Below are positions 1-8,244 of a stretch of DNA of 21,174 nt, one piece after another (within the stretch, counting starts at the first letter, position 1; every line of letters starts with the position of its first letter). Below the pieces are notes generated by a model. It made no database searches. It was not told the DNA's origin and saw nothing but the letters and a program-made list of their open reading frames with translations. A program made the translations under genes and the position numbers. Source of the stretch: Planococcaceae bacterium UBA3370 (GTDB lineage Bacteria > Bacillota > Bacilli > Bacillales_A > Planococcaceae); NCBI GenBank assembly GCA_002360295.1, contig DEQI01000255.1, positions 1 through 21,174 of the forward strand, written 5' to 3'.

Positions 1-1094
1 AAAAAATGAAAGAATTAAAGTATAAAGTTCGACGTGAAGATAACGCAATTTTAGCTGAGCGAGGACGTTTTTCTCGTTATGGCCCGTACATAAACCATGT
101 CGGCTTAATCGTCTTTTTAGGTGGCGTCATGCTTCGTGTAGTGCCAGGATTTTATGTGGATGAGTCCATGTGGTTACGAGAAGGAGAAACACGAGTTGTT
201 TCAGGAATGGAAGGTTATTTCTTACATAACGATAAATTCATATTAGAAACGTATGATAATGATCCACAAGGTGAGCAATTAAAACAAGGTGTCAATGTAG
301 TAGCGAAAAACTTCCAATCCAATGTAACGCTATACAAGCAAAAAGAAGGCGCAGTTGCCGGACAAGTAGAAGATTTAGAAAAAGTAAAATCTTATGATAT
401 TCGCGTAAATCATCCGTTAAAGCACGACGGGTTTGCGATTTATCAAATGGATTATCGCTTGAATGAACTCAAAACAATGTATTTTGAATTAGTGAATAAA
501 GAGACTGAACAATCTTTAGGGAAAATTAGTATTGATTTAACGAATCCACAAGATGAATACATGATAGATGACCAGACGAAAGTGAAGCTTATTTCATATA
601 TTTCGGATTTTTCTGGATTTAAAGATGGTGTACCTCAATCAGCATCACCTAACCCGAACAATCCTGCATTCGTTTTTAAAATGATTACACCGGATACACC
701 AGAAGGCGAAACGAGCTTTGTGTCGATTGGTCAACCAGCTTTGGAGCCACTCGGTGAAAATCAATATAAAATGAAATTTACAAATGTAGATACTCGAAGC
801 ATGTCGGGTTTAACAATCCGTAAAGATAAAACAATACCCATCTTATCTATCGGTGGTCTTATATTTATGCTTGGTGTAGTAATTGGTTCTTACTGGAATC
901 ATCGACGCATATGGGTGGAACAACTTGAAGATGGATCTATTCGACTTGCAGCACATACGAATAAAAACTGGTTTAGCATTAAAAAAGATTTAGACAGCTT
1001 AACTGAAACTGCTCATTTACCGCAATATATAGATCAAGTTGAATTAGACGAAGTTGTGAAAGAAACTAAAAAGGAAGGTGACAACACCTTATGA
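1..1094 (+). CDS. resB: Cytochrome c biogenesis protein ResB (5'-partial, C-terminal part)
   Basis: ResB is the membrane partner of ResC/CcsA in system II cytochrome c maturation. Together they carry haem across the membrane and ligate it to apocytochrome outside. The visible 362 codons are about the last two thirds of a protein usually near 540 residues. The frame is open to the window edge, so the ATG at 6 is an internal methionine, not the start. A membrane segment with a His at its head is seen at visible residues 31-47. A long extracytoplasmic domain follows, then a last membrane helix at about 277-297 and a basic/aromatic cytoplasmic tail beginning HRRIWVEQ. The stop overlaps the next start as ATGA, indicating translational coupling with resC. 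Identification rests on overall sequence character and on the resC-resD-resE-sigX context. Confidence 0.93.
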   Translation, partial: KMKELKYKVRREDNAILAERGRFSRYGPYINHVGLIVFLGGVMLRVVPGFYVDESMWLREGETRVVSGMEGYFLHNDKFILETYDNDPQGEQLKQGVNVVAKNFQSNVTLYKQKEGAVAGQVEDLEKVKSYDIRVNHPLKHDGFAIYQMDYRLNELKTMYFELVNKETEQSLGKISIDLTNPQDEYMIDDQTKVKLISYISDFSGFKDGVPQSASPNPNNPAFVFKMITPDTPEGETSFVSIGQPALEPLGENQYKMKFTNVDTRSMSGLTIRKDKTIPILSIGGLIFMLGVVIGSYWNHRRIWVEQLEDGSIRLAAHTNKNWFSIKKDLDSLTETAHLPQYIDQVELDEVVKETKKEGDNTL

Positions 1095-2329
1095 GTTTGA
1101 TTGATTTAAGTGGTAACTTGTTATTCGCTGCCTTTGTATTCTATTTAATAGCGACAATACTATTTGGTGGAGCCATTAAGCCAACGAAAGCAAGTACTGC
1201 GCCAGCTCGTGCTGAAAAATGGGGACAGTTAGCTATTAGCGTAACAATCCTTGGTTTTTTAGCGAATTTAGGTTACTTTATTACACGATGGATTTATACA
1301 GGACATGCACCAGTTAGTAATATGTTTGAATTCACAACGGCATTTGGCATGTTCCTCGTTGGGTCTTTTATTGTTATCTATTTTATGTATCGTGTGGCCG
1401 CACTCGGGATTGTCGCATTACCTGTAGCCGTTTTAATCATAGGGTATGCTGCGATGTTCCCGAAAGAAGTAAGTCCGCTTGTACCGTCTTTACAAAGTCA
1501 TTGGCTAACTATTCATGTCATTAGTGCTGCCATTGGGGAATCCATTTTAGCCATTAGTGCAGTTGCGGGATTAATCTATTTATTAAAGAACGTAGATTTA
1601 AAGAAAAAATCGAAAGAACGCTTCTGGCTAGAAACTGTTATGTACACATTAGTATTAGTAATTGGATTCGTAGCTTCAACAGTTACATTTAGTTTAATGG
1701 ACTATGAGGCAACATATCAATATACTGATAAAGAAGGTCAGACCCGCACAATCGTTTATCAAACACCAGCTCTATTTGGCATGCATGAGTATGTGGAAGT
1801 AGAACTAGTAGATGCAAAAGAAAAAATAGTTGAGCCAGTGGCGGAAGAGGATCAATCATTCAAGCCATTTATTGAAATGCCAGCTATTGTTAATGGGAAA
1901 AAGTTATCTACACTTGTTTTTTCAATCATATTCGGTAGTATCATATATATACTTATTCGATTAATCGGGCGTCGTTCCATTTCTGCAATGGTGCAACCAT
2001 TCGTTTCAAAAGTAAATTCACAGTTAATGGATGAAATTGGCTATCGCTCCGTTTTAATTGGTTTCCCTGTTTTTACATTAGGGGCATTAATTTTCGCCAT
2101 GATTTGGGCGCAAGAAGCGTGGAGCCGCTTCTGGGGCTGGGATCCAAAAGAAGTTTGGGCACTTATAACTTGGTTATTCTATGCTGCTTTCCTACATTTA
2201 CGTTTATCTAAAGGGTGGGAAGGTAAAAAATCTGCTTGGCTTGCAGTCATTGGTTTTGTTATCATTATGTTTAACTTAGTATTTGTTAACTTAATTATTG
2301 CAGGTCTACACTCCTATGCAGGTTCATAG
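1091..2329 (+). CDS. resC: Cytochrome c biogenesis protein ResC (CcsA family)
   Basis: This is the haem-handling subunit of the ResBC (system II) cytochrome c synthase, an integral membrane protein of 412 residues. The haem-binding tryptophan-rich WWD signature is clear at residues 348-356 (WGWDPKEVW), within a WAQEAWSRF context. Candidate haem-ligand histidines are H137 and H141 in one membrane segment and the near C-terminal H407. Many hydrophobic stretches run through the protein, with a non-hydrophobic loop at about 205-265. The start ATG overlaps the resB stop by four bases, so the two are co-translated. An inverted repeat follows the gene before resD. Product and family are confident. 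Confidence 0.95.
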   Translation: MSLIDLSGNLLFAAFVFYLIATILFGGAIKPTKASTAPARAEKWGQLAISVTILGFLANLGYFITRWIYTGHAPVSNMFEFTTAFGMFLVGSFIVIYFMYRVAALGIVALPVAVLIIGYAAMFPKEVSPLVPSLQSHWLTIHVISAAIGESILAISAVAGLIYLLKNVDLKKKSKERFWLETVMYTLVLVIGFVASTVTFSLMDYEATYQYTDKEGQTRTIVYQTPALFGMHEYVEVELVDAKEKIVEPVAEEDQSFKPFIEMPAIVNGKKLSTLVFSIIFGSIIYILIRLIGRRSISAMVQPFVSKVNSQLMDEIGYRSVLIGFPVFTLGALIFAMIWAQEAWSRFWGWDPKEVWALITWLFYAAFLHLRLSKGWEGKKSAWLAVIGFVIIMFNLVFVNLIIAGLHSYAGS

Positions 2330-2353
2330 CATGAAGAAATTTGTAGAATAATA

Positions 2354-2400
2354 AGAGGAGTTGCCTGAAAAAGTCATAACAGGTAACTCCTTTCCTTTTC
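2354..2400 (+). terminator. Terminator or attenuator between resC and resD
   Basis: An 11-bp stem (2357-2367 with 2380-2390, one G-U pair) with a 12-base loop extends by A-T pairs on the outside and runs into TTTCCTTTTC. It would end the resBC message before resDE. Readthrough into resD is possible, because the T tract is interrupted. Confidence 0.7.
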
Positions 2401-2424
2401 ATTTTGAGTATGAAATTGTACAAT
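2396..2424 (+). promoter_or_regulatory. Candidate sigma-A promoter for resDE
   Basis: TTTTCA (2396-2401, 4 of 6 consensus positions), 17 bases, TACAAT (2419-2424). It sits just downstream of the resC terminator hairpin and 37 bases before the resD start codon. A separate resD promoter is known in B. subtilis. This match is by eye only and the -35 is weak. Confidence 0.35.
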
Positions 2425-2460
2425 AGAAGTTGTAGAAAGCGAGAAAGAGGGGATACACTA

Positions 2461-3177
2461 GTGTCTGAAAATATTTCTGTCTTAATAGTAGATGATGAAG
2501 ATCGCATTCGCCGTCTTTTAAAAATGTATCTAGAGCGTGAAGGATATATAGTAGACGAAGCAGAGAATGGAAATGAAGCAATCGAAAAAGCCTTTGAAAA
2601 TGACTATCATTGTATTCTTTTAGATATTATGATGCCTGAAAAAGATGGTTTGCAAGTATGCGAAGAAATTCGCGAAAAGAAAACTACACCAATTATTTTA
2701 CTTACGGCAAAAGGTGAAGAAGCAAACCGTGTACAAGGGTTCGAGCTGGGTGCGGATGATTATATCGTTAAACCGTTTAGTCCGCGTGAGGTCGTATTGC
2801 GTCTAAAAGCAATTTTACGAAGATCAGCAGCATTTTCACCGGCTTCAAGTTCATCAACATCAAAAGATTTAGTTGTGTTCCCACATTTAACAATTGACCA
2901 TGATGCACATCGTGTGACAGCTGATGGTACTGAAGTGAACTTAACGCCTAAAGAATATGAACTCTTATACTTTTTAGCGAAGTCACCAGATAAAGTATTT
3001 GACCGTGAACAATTACTTAAAGAAGTTTGGCATTATGATTTCTTCGGTGACTTACGAACTGTCGATACACATGTTAAGCGTTTACGTGAAAAATTAAATC
3101 GTGTATCCGAAAATGCGGCGAAAATGATTGTGACAGTTTGGGGCGTAGGCTATAAGTTTGAGGTTGTTAATGAATAG
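2461..3177 (+). CDS. resD: Response regulator ResD (OmpR/PhoB family)
   Basis: ResD is the DNA-binding response regulator of the ResDE system, which controls aerobic/anaerobic respiration genes. The receiver domain spans about residues 5-120, with the acidic pair D11/D12, phospho-acceptor D55 (in LLDIMMP), T82 and K104. A winged-helix output domain follows from about 145 to the end. The start chosen is GTG at 2461, which has AGAGGGG (2446-2452) eight bases upstream and gives 238 residues, the family length. A longer frame from TTG at 2404 adds 19 unconserved residues and would run through the putative promoter. The gene overlaps the resE start by eight bases. Confidence 0.95.
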   Translation: MSENISVLIVDDEDRIRRLLKMYLEREGYIVDEAENGNEAIEKAFENDYHCILLDIMMPEKDGLQVCEEIREKKTTPIILLTAKGEEANRVQGFELGADDYIVKPFSPREVVLRLKAILRRSAAFSPASSSSTSKDLVVFPHLTIDHDAHRVTADGTEVNLTPKEYELLYFLAKSPDKVFDREQLLKEVWHYDFFGDLRTVDTHVKRLREKLNRVSENAAKMIVTVWGVGYKFEVVNE

Positions 3178-4942
3178 AATATGGAATAGTATTGTCGGGA
3201 AGCTATGGGTAACCATATTGCTTCTCGTTTCATTTGTACTCTTTATTTTCACGGTATTTATGCTAGAATTTCTAGAAAATTATCATAGCCAACAAGCTGA
3301 AAATACGTTACGTCAAACGGCATCTACAATAGCTAGCATAGTAGAAGAACATGCTAATGGAAATTCACCAATTGAAATCATAAAAGATATATTACATGAT
3401 GGAACGAATGCATTAATTGTTGAAGATCCAAATAATACGGTATATGCGATTCAAGAAGGAATCAACCAAGAGAGCATTCAACAAAAGATTTTGCAAAATG
3501 AAGACTTTGAAAATATTTATGCATCAAACAAGCCTATTTTAAAAGAAATGATGCTGCCATCCCATAAAGCCGAAAATAAAATGGAATCTTATGTCGTTCT
3601 TGCCTTTCCATTAAAGAGTGAACAGGCATTACATGGTGCGGTATTCATTTATCAAAATCCAGATGCAATGCATGAAACGAGAGAAGAAACAACGAAAATT
3701 GTCTTTATATCTGCATTTATTGCCTTTATACTGACTACTTTTTTTGCCTTTTTCTTATCAAGCCGGATTACATATCCATTACGCCGTATGCGTGAGCATG
3801 CCTTTGAGATTGCAAAAGGACGCTTTGAATCCCATGTACCAACGACACAAAATGACGAAATTGGTCAATTAGCAGTAGCCTTTAATCAAATGGGTCGCCA
3901 GCTAAAACATCATTTAGAAGTAATCAATCAAGAGAAAGAACAGCTATCTAGCATATTAACATCGATGACAGATGCTGTTATTACCTTTAACCGCGATCGA
4001 ACAATTTTAGTAAGCAACCCGCCAGCAGAGCGACTGCTACAAAAATGGTTTATTTCAAAAGGTTCACAAAGTGCAACACCACTCCCAGCTGAAATTTATC
4101 ATATGCTCGACCATGTTCTTGATTTTGAAGATAAAATTGAGGAAGAGCTAGAACTCGATGGCTCTTATTATAGCTTTACGATTAGCCCTTTATATAGTGC
4201 AGATTCTGTAAGGGGAGCAGTAGCTGTTATTCGTGATCAAACAGAGCAAAATCGCCTAGAAAAGCTTCGTTCAGACTTTATTGCCAACGTATCACACGAA
4301 TTACGGACGCCGATTGCGATGCTACAAGGATACTCAGAAGCGATTATTGATGATGTCGTCACAAGTGAAGAAGAACGAATTGAAATGTTTAAAATTATTT
4401 ATGATGAATCTCAGCGTATGGGTCGCCTTGTAACAGATTTACTTGATCTTGCACGAATGGAATCAGGGCATATGACCTTATTTAAAGAAACAATGCCTTT
4501 AGTTCCTGTTTTAGAGCGTATGACGCAAAAATTTGCTCAAGTGGCGAAAGAGAAACAGGTTGACCTGATTTTTGCACCAAATATTCCCGAGGATGTAAAT
4601 ATTCATATTGATGAAGACAGGATTGAACAAGTATTAACAAATTTAATCGATAATGCGATTCGTCATACACCTGTCGATGGTTCGGTAACGGTGTCAGTAG
4701 AATATGAATTATCATACGCCAAAATTCAAGTACGCGATACAGGTGTTGGTATTCCAAAAGATGATCTGCCATTTGTGTTTGAGCGATTCTATAAAGCAGA
4801 TAAAGCGCGCACACGGTCAAAAGGTGGTACAGGCTTAGGATTAGCCATAGCCCGCAATATCGTTGAAGCCCATAATGGGAATATATCTGTCACAAGTGAA
4901 GAGAATAAAGGTACTACGTTTACCTTTTATTTACCATTATAG
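3170..4942 (+). CDS. resE: Sensor histidine kinase ResE
   Basis: ResE is the membrane sensor kinase partner of ResD, 590 residues (the B. subtilis protein is about the same length). The order is: membrane helix at about 12-35, extracytoplasmic loop, second helix at about 177-200, HAMP linker, a PAS-like region before the kinase core, the HisKA domain with H376 in NVSHELRTP, and HATPase_c with an N box (DNAIRHTP), a G1 box (DTGVGIP) and a G2 box (GTGLGLAIA). The start is ATG 3170, overlapping the resD stop by eight bases. The upstream TTG at 3158 adds four residues and has no better ribosome site. A strong terminator follows, so the operon ends here. Confidence 0.95.
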   Translation: MNRIWNSIVGKLWVTILLLVSFVLFIFTVFMLEFLENYHSQQAENTLRQTASTIASIVEEHANGNSPIEIIKDILHDGTNALIVEDPNNTVYAIQEGINQESIQQKILQNEDFENIYASNKPILKEMMLPSHKAENKMESYVVLAFPLKSEQALHGAVFIYQNPDAMHETREETTKIVFISAFIAFILTTFFAFFLSSRITYPLRRMREHAFEIAKGRFESHVPTTQNDEIGQLAVAFNQMGRQLKHHLEVINQEKEQLSSILTSMTDAVITFNRDRTILVSNPPAERLLQKWFISKGSQSATPLPAEIYHMLDHVLDFEDKIEEELELDGSYYSFTISPLYSADSVRGAVAVIRDQTEQNRLEKLRSDFIANVSHELRTPIAMLQGYSEAIIDDVVTSEEERIEMFKIIYDESQRMGRLVTDLLDLARMESGHMTLFKETMPLVPVLERMTQKFAQVAKEKQVDLIFAPNIPEDVNIHIDEDRIEQVLTNLIDNAIRHTPVDGSVTVSVEYELSYAKIQVRDTGVGIPKDDLPFVFERFYKADKARTRSKGGTGLGLAIARNIVEAHNGNISVTSEENKGTTFTFYLPL

Positions 4943-4979
4943 AAGTAGACTTTCTCATTTGAAAAATATGTAATAAAAT

Positions 4980-5016
4980 AAAGGTGTCTCATTTGGAGGC
5001 ACCTTTTACTTTTTTT
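4980..5016 (+). terminator. Rho-independent terminator of resDE
   Basis: Stem 4980-4990 pairs with 4996-5006 (one G-U pair) around a five-base ATTTG loop, followed by a T-rich run ending in TTTTTT at 5011-5016. It separates resE from sigX. Confidence 0.9.
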
Positions 5017-5044
5017 AGAACAATATATATTTTGTTTTGGAGTT

Positions 5045-5150
5045 TGAGCTGTGTCTAGCTCCAGCGTCAAGCTCATCTGAGGTCGCTTCTGTCCCTCAAT
5101 TTAAAGTGAGAAGAAAGAGCAAAGTAGCTGATCCTGGCTAATGCGCATGT
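5045..5150 (+). repeat. Decayed copy of a Bacillaceae intergenic repeat
   Basis: The stretch with GTGTCTAGCTCCAGCG (5051-5066) and GGTCGCTTCTGTCCCTCAA (5081-5099) resembles, from memory, an intergenic element that recurs in many Bacillus and Lysinibacillus genomes. No gene is visible here. Only one copy lies in the window, so repetitiveness cannot be shown from this sequence alone. Confidence 0.45.
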
Positions 5151-5168
5151 TTAAATGCTGTTCAGAAG

Positions 5169-5194
5169 TGAAACTTTTTTAGTATATTAACGAC
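5169..5194 (+). promoter_or_regulatory. ECF-type autoregulatory promoter of sigX
   Basis: TGAAAC at 5169-5174, a 16-base spacer containing a T6 run, then CGAC at 5191-5194. ECF promoters of the Bacillus sigma-W/X/M group have TGAAAC/TGTAAC -35 elements, and CGAC at -10 is the form favoured by sigma-X. Transcription would begin near 5200, just before the GGAGG ribosome site at 5209-5213. Confidence 0.8.
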
Positions 5195-5221
5195 TAATAA
5201 AATGAGACGGAGGTGGAGTGG

Positions 5222-5752
5222 GTGAAGGAATCCATTTTCCATCGGTTATATGATGAATTTCACCAAGATGTATTCCAATTTTTAATCTACTTAGTTAAAA
5301 ATAGGTCTGTTGCAGAAGATTTATCTCACGAAGTATATGTACGCGTATTAAAAGCATATGACAAGTTCGAAGGGAAAAGCTCTGAAAAAACTTGGTTATT
5401 TTCAATAGCGAAAAATGTAGCGATTGATTATTTCCGCAAAAACAGTGTAAGGGAGCGGCATTCATTTGATACTTTTGATTGGGAAAGAGAACAACTAGTT
5501 TCTCCTACAAGGACGCCTGAACAATTTATAGAAATGAATGATGAGTTCCGACAAATATTAGAGGCACTTGAAAAATGTACGGGTGATCAAAAAATGGTCA
5601 TTGTGATGCGTTATTTTCAAGAGCTATCGATTCTTGAAACGGCAGAAATTTTAGGTTGGACGGAAGGCAAAGTGAAAACAACGCATCATCGAGCCATAAA
5701 AGCATTACGTTCTATATTGCAACCAGGTGGAAAGGAGGCCAATCCAACATGA
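5222..5752 (+). CDS. sigX: ECF sigma factor SigX
   Basis: This is an extracytoplasmic-function sigma factor of 176 residues that directs RNA polymerase to cell-envelope genes, as SigX does in B. subtilis. Region 2 includes YHQD-like FHQDVFQFL, AEDLSHEVYVRVLKAY and the FEGKSSEKTWLFSIAKN block. Region 4 includes QELSILETAEILGWTEGKVKTTHHRAIKALR, a helix-turn-helix. The start chosen is GTG 5222, because GGAGG (5209-5213) lies eight bases upstream. An in-frame GTG at 5213 would overlap that Shine-Dalgarno sequence. The position directly after resE and before its anti-sigma gene matches B. subtilis. The stop overlaps the rsiX start as ATGA. Confidence 0.93.
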   Translation: MKESIFHRLYDEFHQDVFQFLIYLVKNRSVAEDLSHEVYVRVLKAYDKFEGKSSEKTWLFSIAKNVAIDYFRKNSVRERHSFDTFDWEREQLVSPTRTPEQFIEMNDEFRQILEALEKCTGDQKMVIVMRYFQELSILETAEILGWTEGKVKTTHHRAIKALRSILQPGGKEANPT

Positions 5753-6978
5753 ATGATGAGCAATGGAATGAGCAGGAAATTGAAAAACTACTAGAGCAAG
5801 CACCAAAAATTCATGACAATCGTTCAAAGGAAGATGTATTCGCTCGGCTTCAAGCAGCAGGTGCTTTTAAAGAAGAAGAACAGCCTTTAAAAAAGCCTCG
5901 TAAGCTACCAACTATTCAAATAGGAGGACTTGTTGCGCTGTTATTATGTGCAATTGGGCTCCCTATTTTCTATATGATGTTAAATAACAATGAAACGGCT
6001 GATGTTGCTAGTATTTCAAGTTACAATTCAGATAAAGTGCAAGAAGAAATTGGTATTGCTGATGAAAGTATGGAAAGCCAATCAAGCGAATCAAAAGCTG
6101 AAACGAATAACGCTATGACAATACGTAGTATTTCTGTACAACCTGCATCCGTCATATATGAAGATGATTTAGTAGGCAACACATTATTTTCTATTGGATT
6201 ATCAAGCGATGATACAGAAAGCATTCAAGCCTCTATAATAATTCCGAATGACAAAATTTTAGAGGATTTTGGCAAAGCGAATCCTTCTCAAGTAGAGATG
6301 TATAATTATTATGCGCCATTACTTGATGAGGAAGGTATACAATTTAATGATTATCATCCTTATAAGGGGAAAATCATAGAGCGTGGTGAATCGGTCGTGC
6401 ATATACTGCCAGCTGGTCATCATTATGATGACGCATCTGGAACGATGGAAAAATACAGTAGCTCATTAAAGAATACATTTACCAATTATAAGAGCATACT
6501 GTTTGAAAATGAGGACGGTACTGCTGTTGAATTTAGTCAAGTAGGTGAGCCAAGTGAACCTATGCCGATAGAGACGGAGCAAAAGTCCAGTTATTATTTA
6601 TTCAATCAGCGTGGAACTTATTATTATGTAAAACAACCATACGGTCAGTATGAAGATGCGAAATCCGCAATTGAAGCTATGTCTGTAAGCGACAATGAAC
6701 TATACGAGTCAGCGATTATAGACGGGGTTCATTATACCGTAACAGAAGATGAATATGTACATGTTACGTTTACTGAGCCTTTAGATTTAGTCACATTTGA
6801 TCCGCTTTTGGCCAATCAAATGATAGAAGCCATTTTGCTAACTGCAGCACAATTCGATAAACTTGTTTTATTTGAAAATGTCGTGCAAACAGATTGGCAA
6901 GGCTATGACTTTACAAAATTGATGCCAAAACCTATAGCACCAAATCAAGTGCCGATTAGTATTTTGTTGAAACATTAG
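5749..6978 (+). CDS. rsiX: Anti-sigma-X factor RsiX
   Basis: This is a single-pass membrane anti-sigma factor that would hold SigX at the membrane. It has 409 residues, somewhat longer than the roughly 370 of B. subtilis RsiX. The acidic/basic cytoplasmic N-terminus (1-52) is expected to bind the sigma factor. One membrane helix is seen at about 56-78, followed by a long extracytoplasmic domain with an acidic, Ser-rich linker at about 84-120. The start is ATG 5749, with AAAGGAGG at 5731-5738 (10 bases) and four-base overlap with sigX. A longer upstream frame inside sigX is ignored. Assignment rests mainly on position and topology, since extracytoplasmic domains of this family diverge quickly. 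Confidence 0.88.
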   Translation: MNDEQWNEQEIEKLLEQAPKIHDNRSKEDVFARLQAAGAFKEEEQPLKKPRKLPTIQIGGLVALLLCAIGLPIFYMMLNNNETADVASISSYNSDKVQEEIGIADESMESQSSESKAETNNAMTIRSISVQPASVIYEDDLVGNTLFSIGLSSDDTESIQASIIIPNDKILEDFGKANPSQVEMYNYYAPLLDEEGIQFNDYHPYKGKIIERGESVVHILPAGHHYDDASGTMEKYSSSLKNTFTNYKSILFENEDGTAVEFSQVGEPSEPMPIETEQKSSYYLFNQRGTYYYVKQPYGQYEDAKSAIEAMSVSDNELYESAIIDGVHYTVTEDEYVHVTFTEPLDLVTFDPLLANQMIEAILLTAAQFDKLVLFENVVQTDWQGYDFTKLMPKPIAPNQVPISILLKH

Positions 6979-7004
6979 AATCAAATGCTTAATACACGGA
7001 AAAT

Positions 7005-7064
7005 TTGATTGGAGTGAAGGGTCGACTCCTTGGGGATTAGTGTCCCTGCTGTAGCGGAAATCAA
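7005..7064. repeat. Remnant of a palindromic Bacillaceae repeat
   Basis: The ends are inverted (TTGATT at 7005-7010, AATCAA at 7059-7064), with GGAGTGAAGG and CGACTCCTTGGGG inside and GCGGAAATCAA at the right. From memory this matches the outer parts of a longer intergenic repeat common in Lysinibacillus and Bacillus, with its middle deleted. It lies in the gap after rsiX. Confidence 0.5.
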
Positions 7065-7122
7065 TCTGCTAGTACTCCATCATCACGTATTTGTGTATTA
7101 TGACAAAATAATAAATTTTAAT

Positions 7123-7159
7123 TCCTAGGAAAAGGGTTTACTTTTCCAGGATTTAATTT
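7123..7159 (+). terminator. Probable terminator of sigX-rsiX
   Basis: Arms 7123-7134 and 7141-7151 pair over 11 bp with one bulged A (7127) and a six-base loop, followed by the T/A-rich tail TTTAATTTA. The tail is imperfect, and the hairpin overlaps the presumed ribU -35. Confidence 0.5.
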
Positions 7160-7164
7160 ATAAT
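7137..7164 (+). promoter_or_regulatory. Sigma-A promoter for the FMN riboswitch/ribU transcript
   Basis: TTTACT (7137-7142), 16 bases, perfect TATAAT (7159-7164). Transcription would start near 7171, about 25 bases before the riboswitch P1 stem. Confidence 0.6.
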
Positions 7165-7194
7165 AAAGATTGTAATAACAAATTTAATATTGAT

Positions 7195-7367
7195 TCATCT
7201 TCGGGGCAGGGTGTAATTCCCGACCGGCGGTAATTGAAATCGCAATCTCTGACCATTCACTTGGAGGACATTGCATAAGTATTTCTCGAGCCCGCGAGCC
7301 ACTTTTTAGTGTGCAGGATTTGGTGCAAATCCAAAGCCGACAGTATAGTCTGGATGGGAGAAGATGA
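7195..7367 (+). promoter_or_regulatory. FMN riboswitch (RFN element)
   Basis: P1 is a perfect 8-bp helix, TCATCTTC (7195-7202) with GAAGATGA (7360-7367). Conserved RFN blocks are present in order: GGGGCAGGGTG, ATTCCCGACCGGCGGT, the AGCCCGCGAGCC block at about 7289-7300, GCAGGATTTGGTGCAAATCC, and AGCCGACAGTATAGTCTGGATGGGAG. The element binds FMN and lowers expression of riboflavin uptake or synthesis genes. It controls the downstream ribU by transcription termination. Confidence 0.97.
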
Positions 7368-7405
7368 AGGTACGGTCGTCATTTTTCGAAAAGGCGTATT
7401 TTTCC

Positions 7406-7530
7406 GTATACGAAAAAATGAGTGTTACTCATTTCGTATAAGCTTGTTTAAGTGTGGAAAAATATGCAAAGTAGACCTTTTTTAAGCGTGCCTATTTCTC
7501 CCTTATACAAATTTTGTATAAGGGTTTTTT
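7406..7530 (+). terminator. Riboswitch expression platform with intrinsic terminator
   Basis: The terminator is an 11-bp perfect stem, CCCTTATACAA (7500-7510) with TTGTATAAGGG (7514-7524), followed by T6. The upstream GTATAAG (7436-7442) is complementary to CTTATAC (7502-7508) within the terminator, so it can act as antiterminator. A separate hairpin at 7407-7440 (TATACG and AAATGAGT pairing with ACTCATTT and CGTATA) can hide part of that antiterminator. Pairings were found by eye. Confidence 0.85.
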
Positions 7531-7594
7531 CGTAAATGGCAAAGACTGTCCTTTCTTCTTGCGAGATCGAATCAGCAAAGAGGAGAGATTTTTT

Positions 7595-8173
7595 ATGCGC
7601 AAGCAAAACTTGAAGTTACGATCATTCGTAACAATCGCTATGTTAAGTAGTATTTCATTTGTATTAATGCTTCTTAACTTTCCATTACCTTGGTTTCCAG
7701 TGTTCCTACAAATCGACTTTAGTGATGTGCCAGCATTAATTGCTACCGTTACAATGGGACCTGCTGCTGGTATTCTAGTAGAATTCATGAAAAATATGTT
7801 AGATTGGATTTTCTCTGGAGCTCCAACAGGTGTACCGGTTGGACATATGGCGAATTTTGTTACAGGTATTTTATTTATTTTACCTGTATATTATATTTAT
7901 AAAAAATTTAGCTCAGTTACAGGATTATTAACAGGGCTTGCTATTGGAACAATAACAATGTCTGTAGGGATGAGTGTATTAAATTATTTCGCATTTCTTC
8001 CAATGTACTCATATTTCCTAGGCTGGGGTTCATTTGATATGTATGAAACCATTGTGTTAGGGATATTACCATTCAACGTGGTTAAAGGTATTATGTTAAT
8101 GGTGATTGTAGTATTACTTTTCAGAACAATGAAAGTATGGATCGAAAACCAACGCACACAATATTTATCTTAA
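7595..8173 (+). CDS. ribU: Riboflavin ECF transporter S component RibU/FmnP
   Basis: This is the substrate-binding membrane subunit for riboflavin in an energy-coupling-factor importer. It works with shared EcfA/A'/T subunits encoded elsewhere. It has 192 residues, the usual family length (B. subtilis FmnP/YpaA about 190), with around six hydrophobic helices. Family-like features are the N-terminal FVTIAMLSSISFVLML helix, the FSDVPALIA and GPAAGILVEFMKN segments, and the LPFNVVKG segment near the C-terminus. The start is ATG 7595 with AGGAGAG at 7581-7587. A longer frame from a TTG inside the terminator is rejected. Expression should fall when FMN is abundant, through the riboswitch upstream. 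Confidence 0.95.
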   Translation: MRKQNLKLRSFVTIAMLSSISFVLMLLNFPLPWFPVFLQIDFSDVPALIATVTMGPAAGILVEFMKNMLDWIFSGAPTGVPVGHMANFVTGILFILPVYYIYKKFSSVTGLLTGLAIGTITMSVGMSVLNYFAFLPMYSYFLGWGSFDMYETIVLGILPFNVVKGIMLMVIVVLLFRTMKVWIENQRTQYLS

Positions 8174-8195
8174 AAAAGTATAGATTGAATACTAA

Positions 8196-8233
8196 GGGAG
8201 GCGCTAGAAAATTATTATTTTCTGGACCCTCCC
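8196..8233. terminator. Hairpin between convergent ribU and phnE
   Basis: GGGAGG (8196-8201) pairs with CCTCCC (8228-8233), and AGAAAAT (8206-8212) with ATTTTCT (8217-8223), around a four-base loop. It lies between two convergent genes and probably ends both transcripts. T tracts on either side are short. Confidence 0.7.
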
Positions 8234-8244
8234 ATTTCTGTATA

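Noticed and set aside
2404..2460. N-terminal extension of ResD from TTG 2404.
   Set aside because: It runs through a putative promoter, lacks a ribosome site and adds residues absent from the family; GTG 2461 has a good site.
4482..4820. A 112-codon minus-strand frame inside resE.
   Set aside because: It is a shadow of the conserved kinase core on the opposite strand.
7514..7594. N-terminal extension of RibU from a TTG within the riboswitch terminator.
   Set aside because: It starts inside the terminator stem; ATG 7595 has AGGAGAG upstream and gives the family length.
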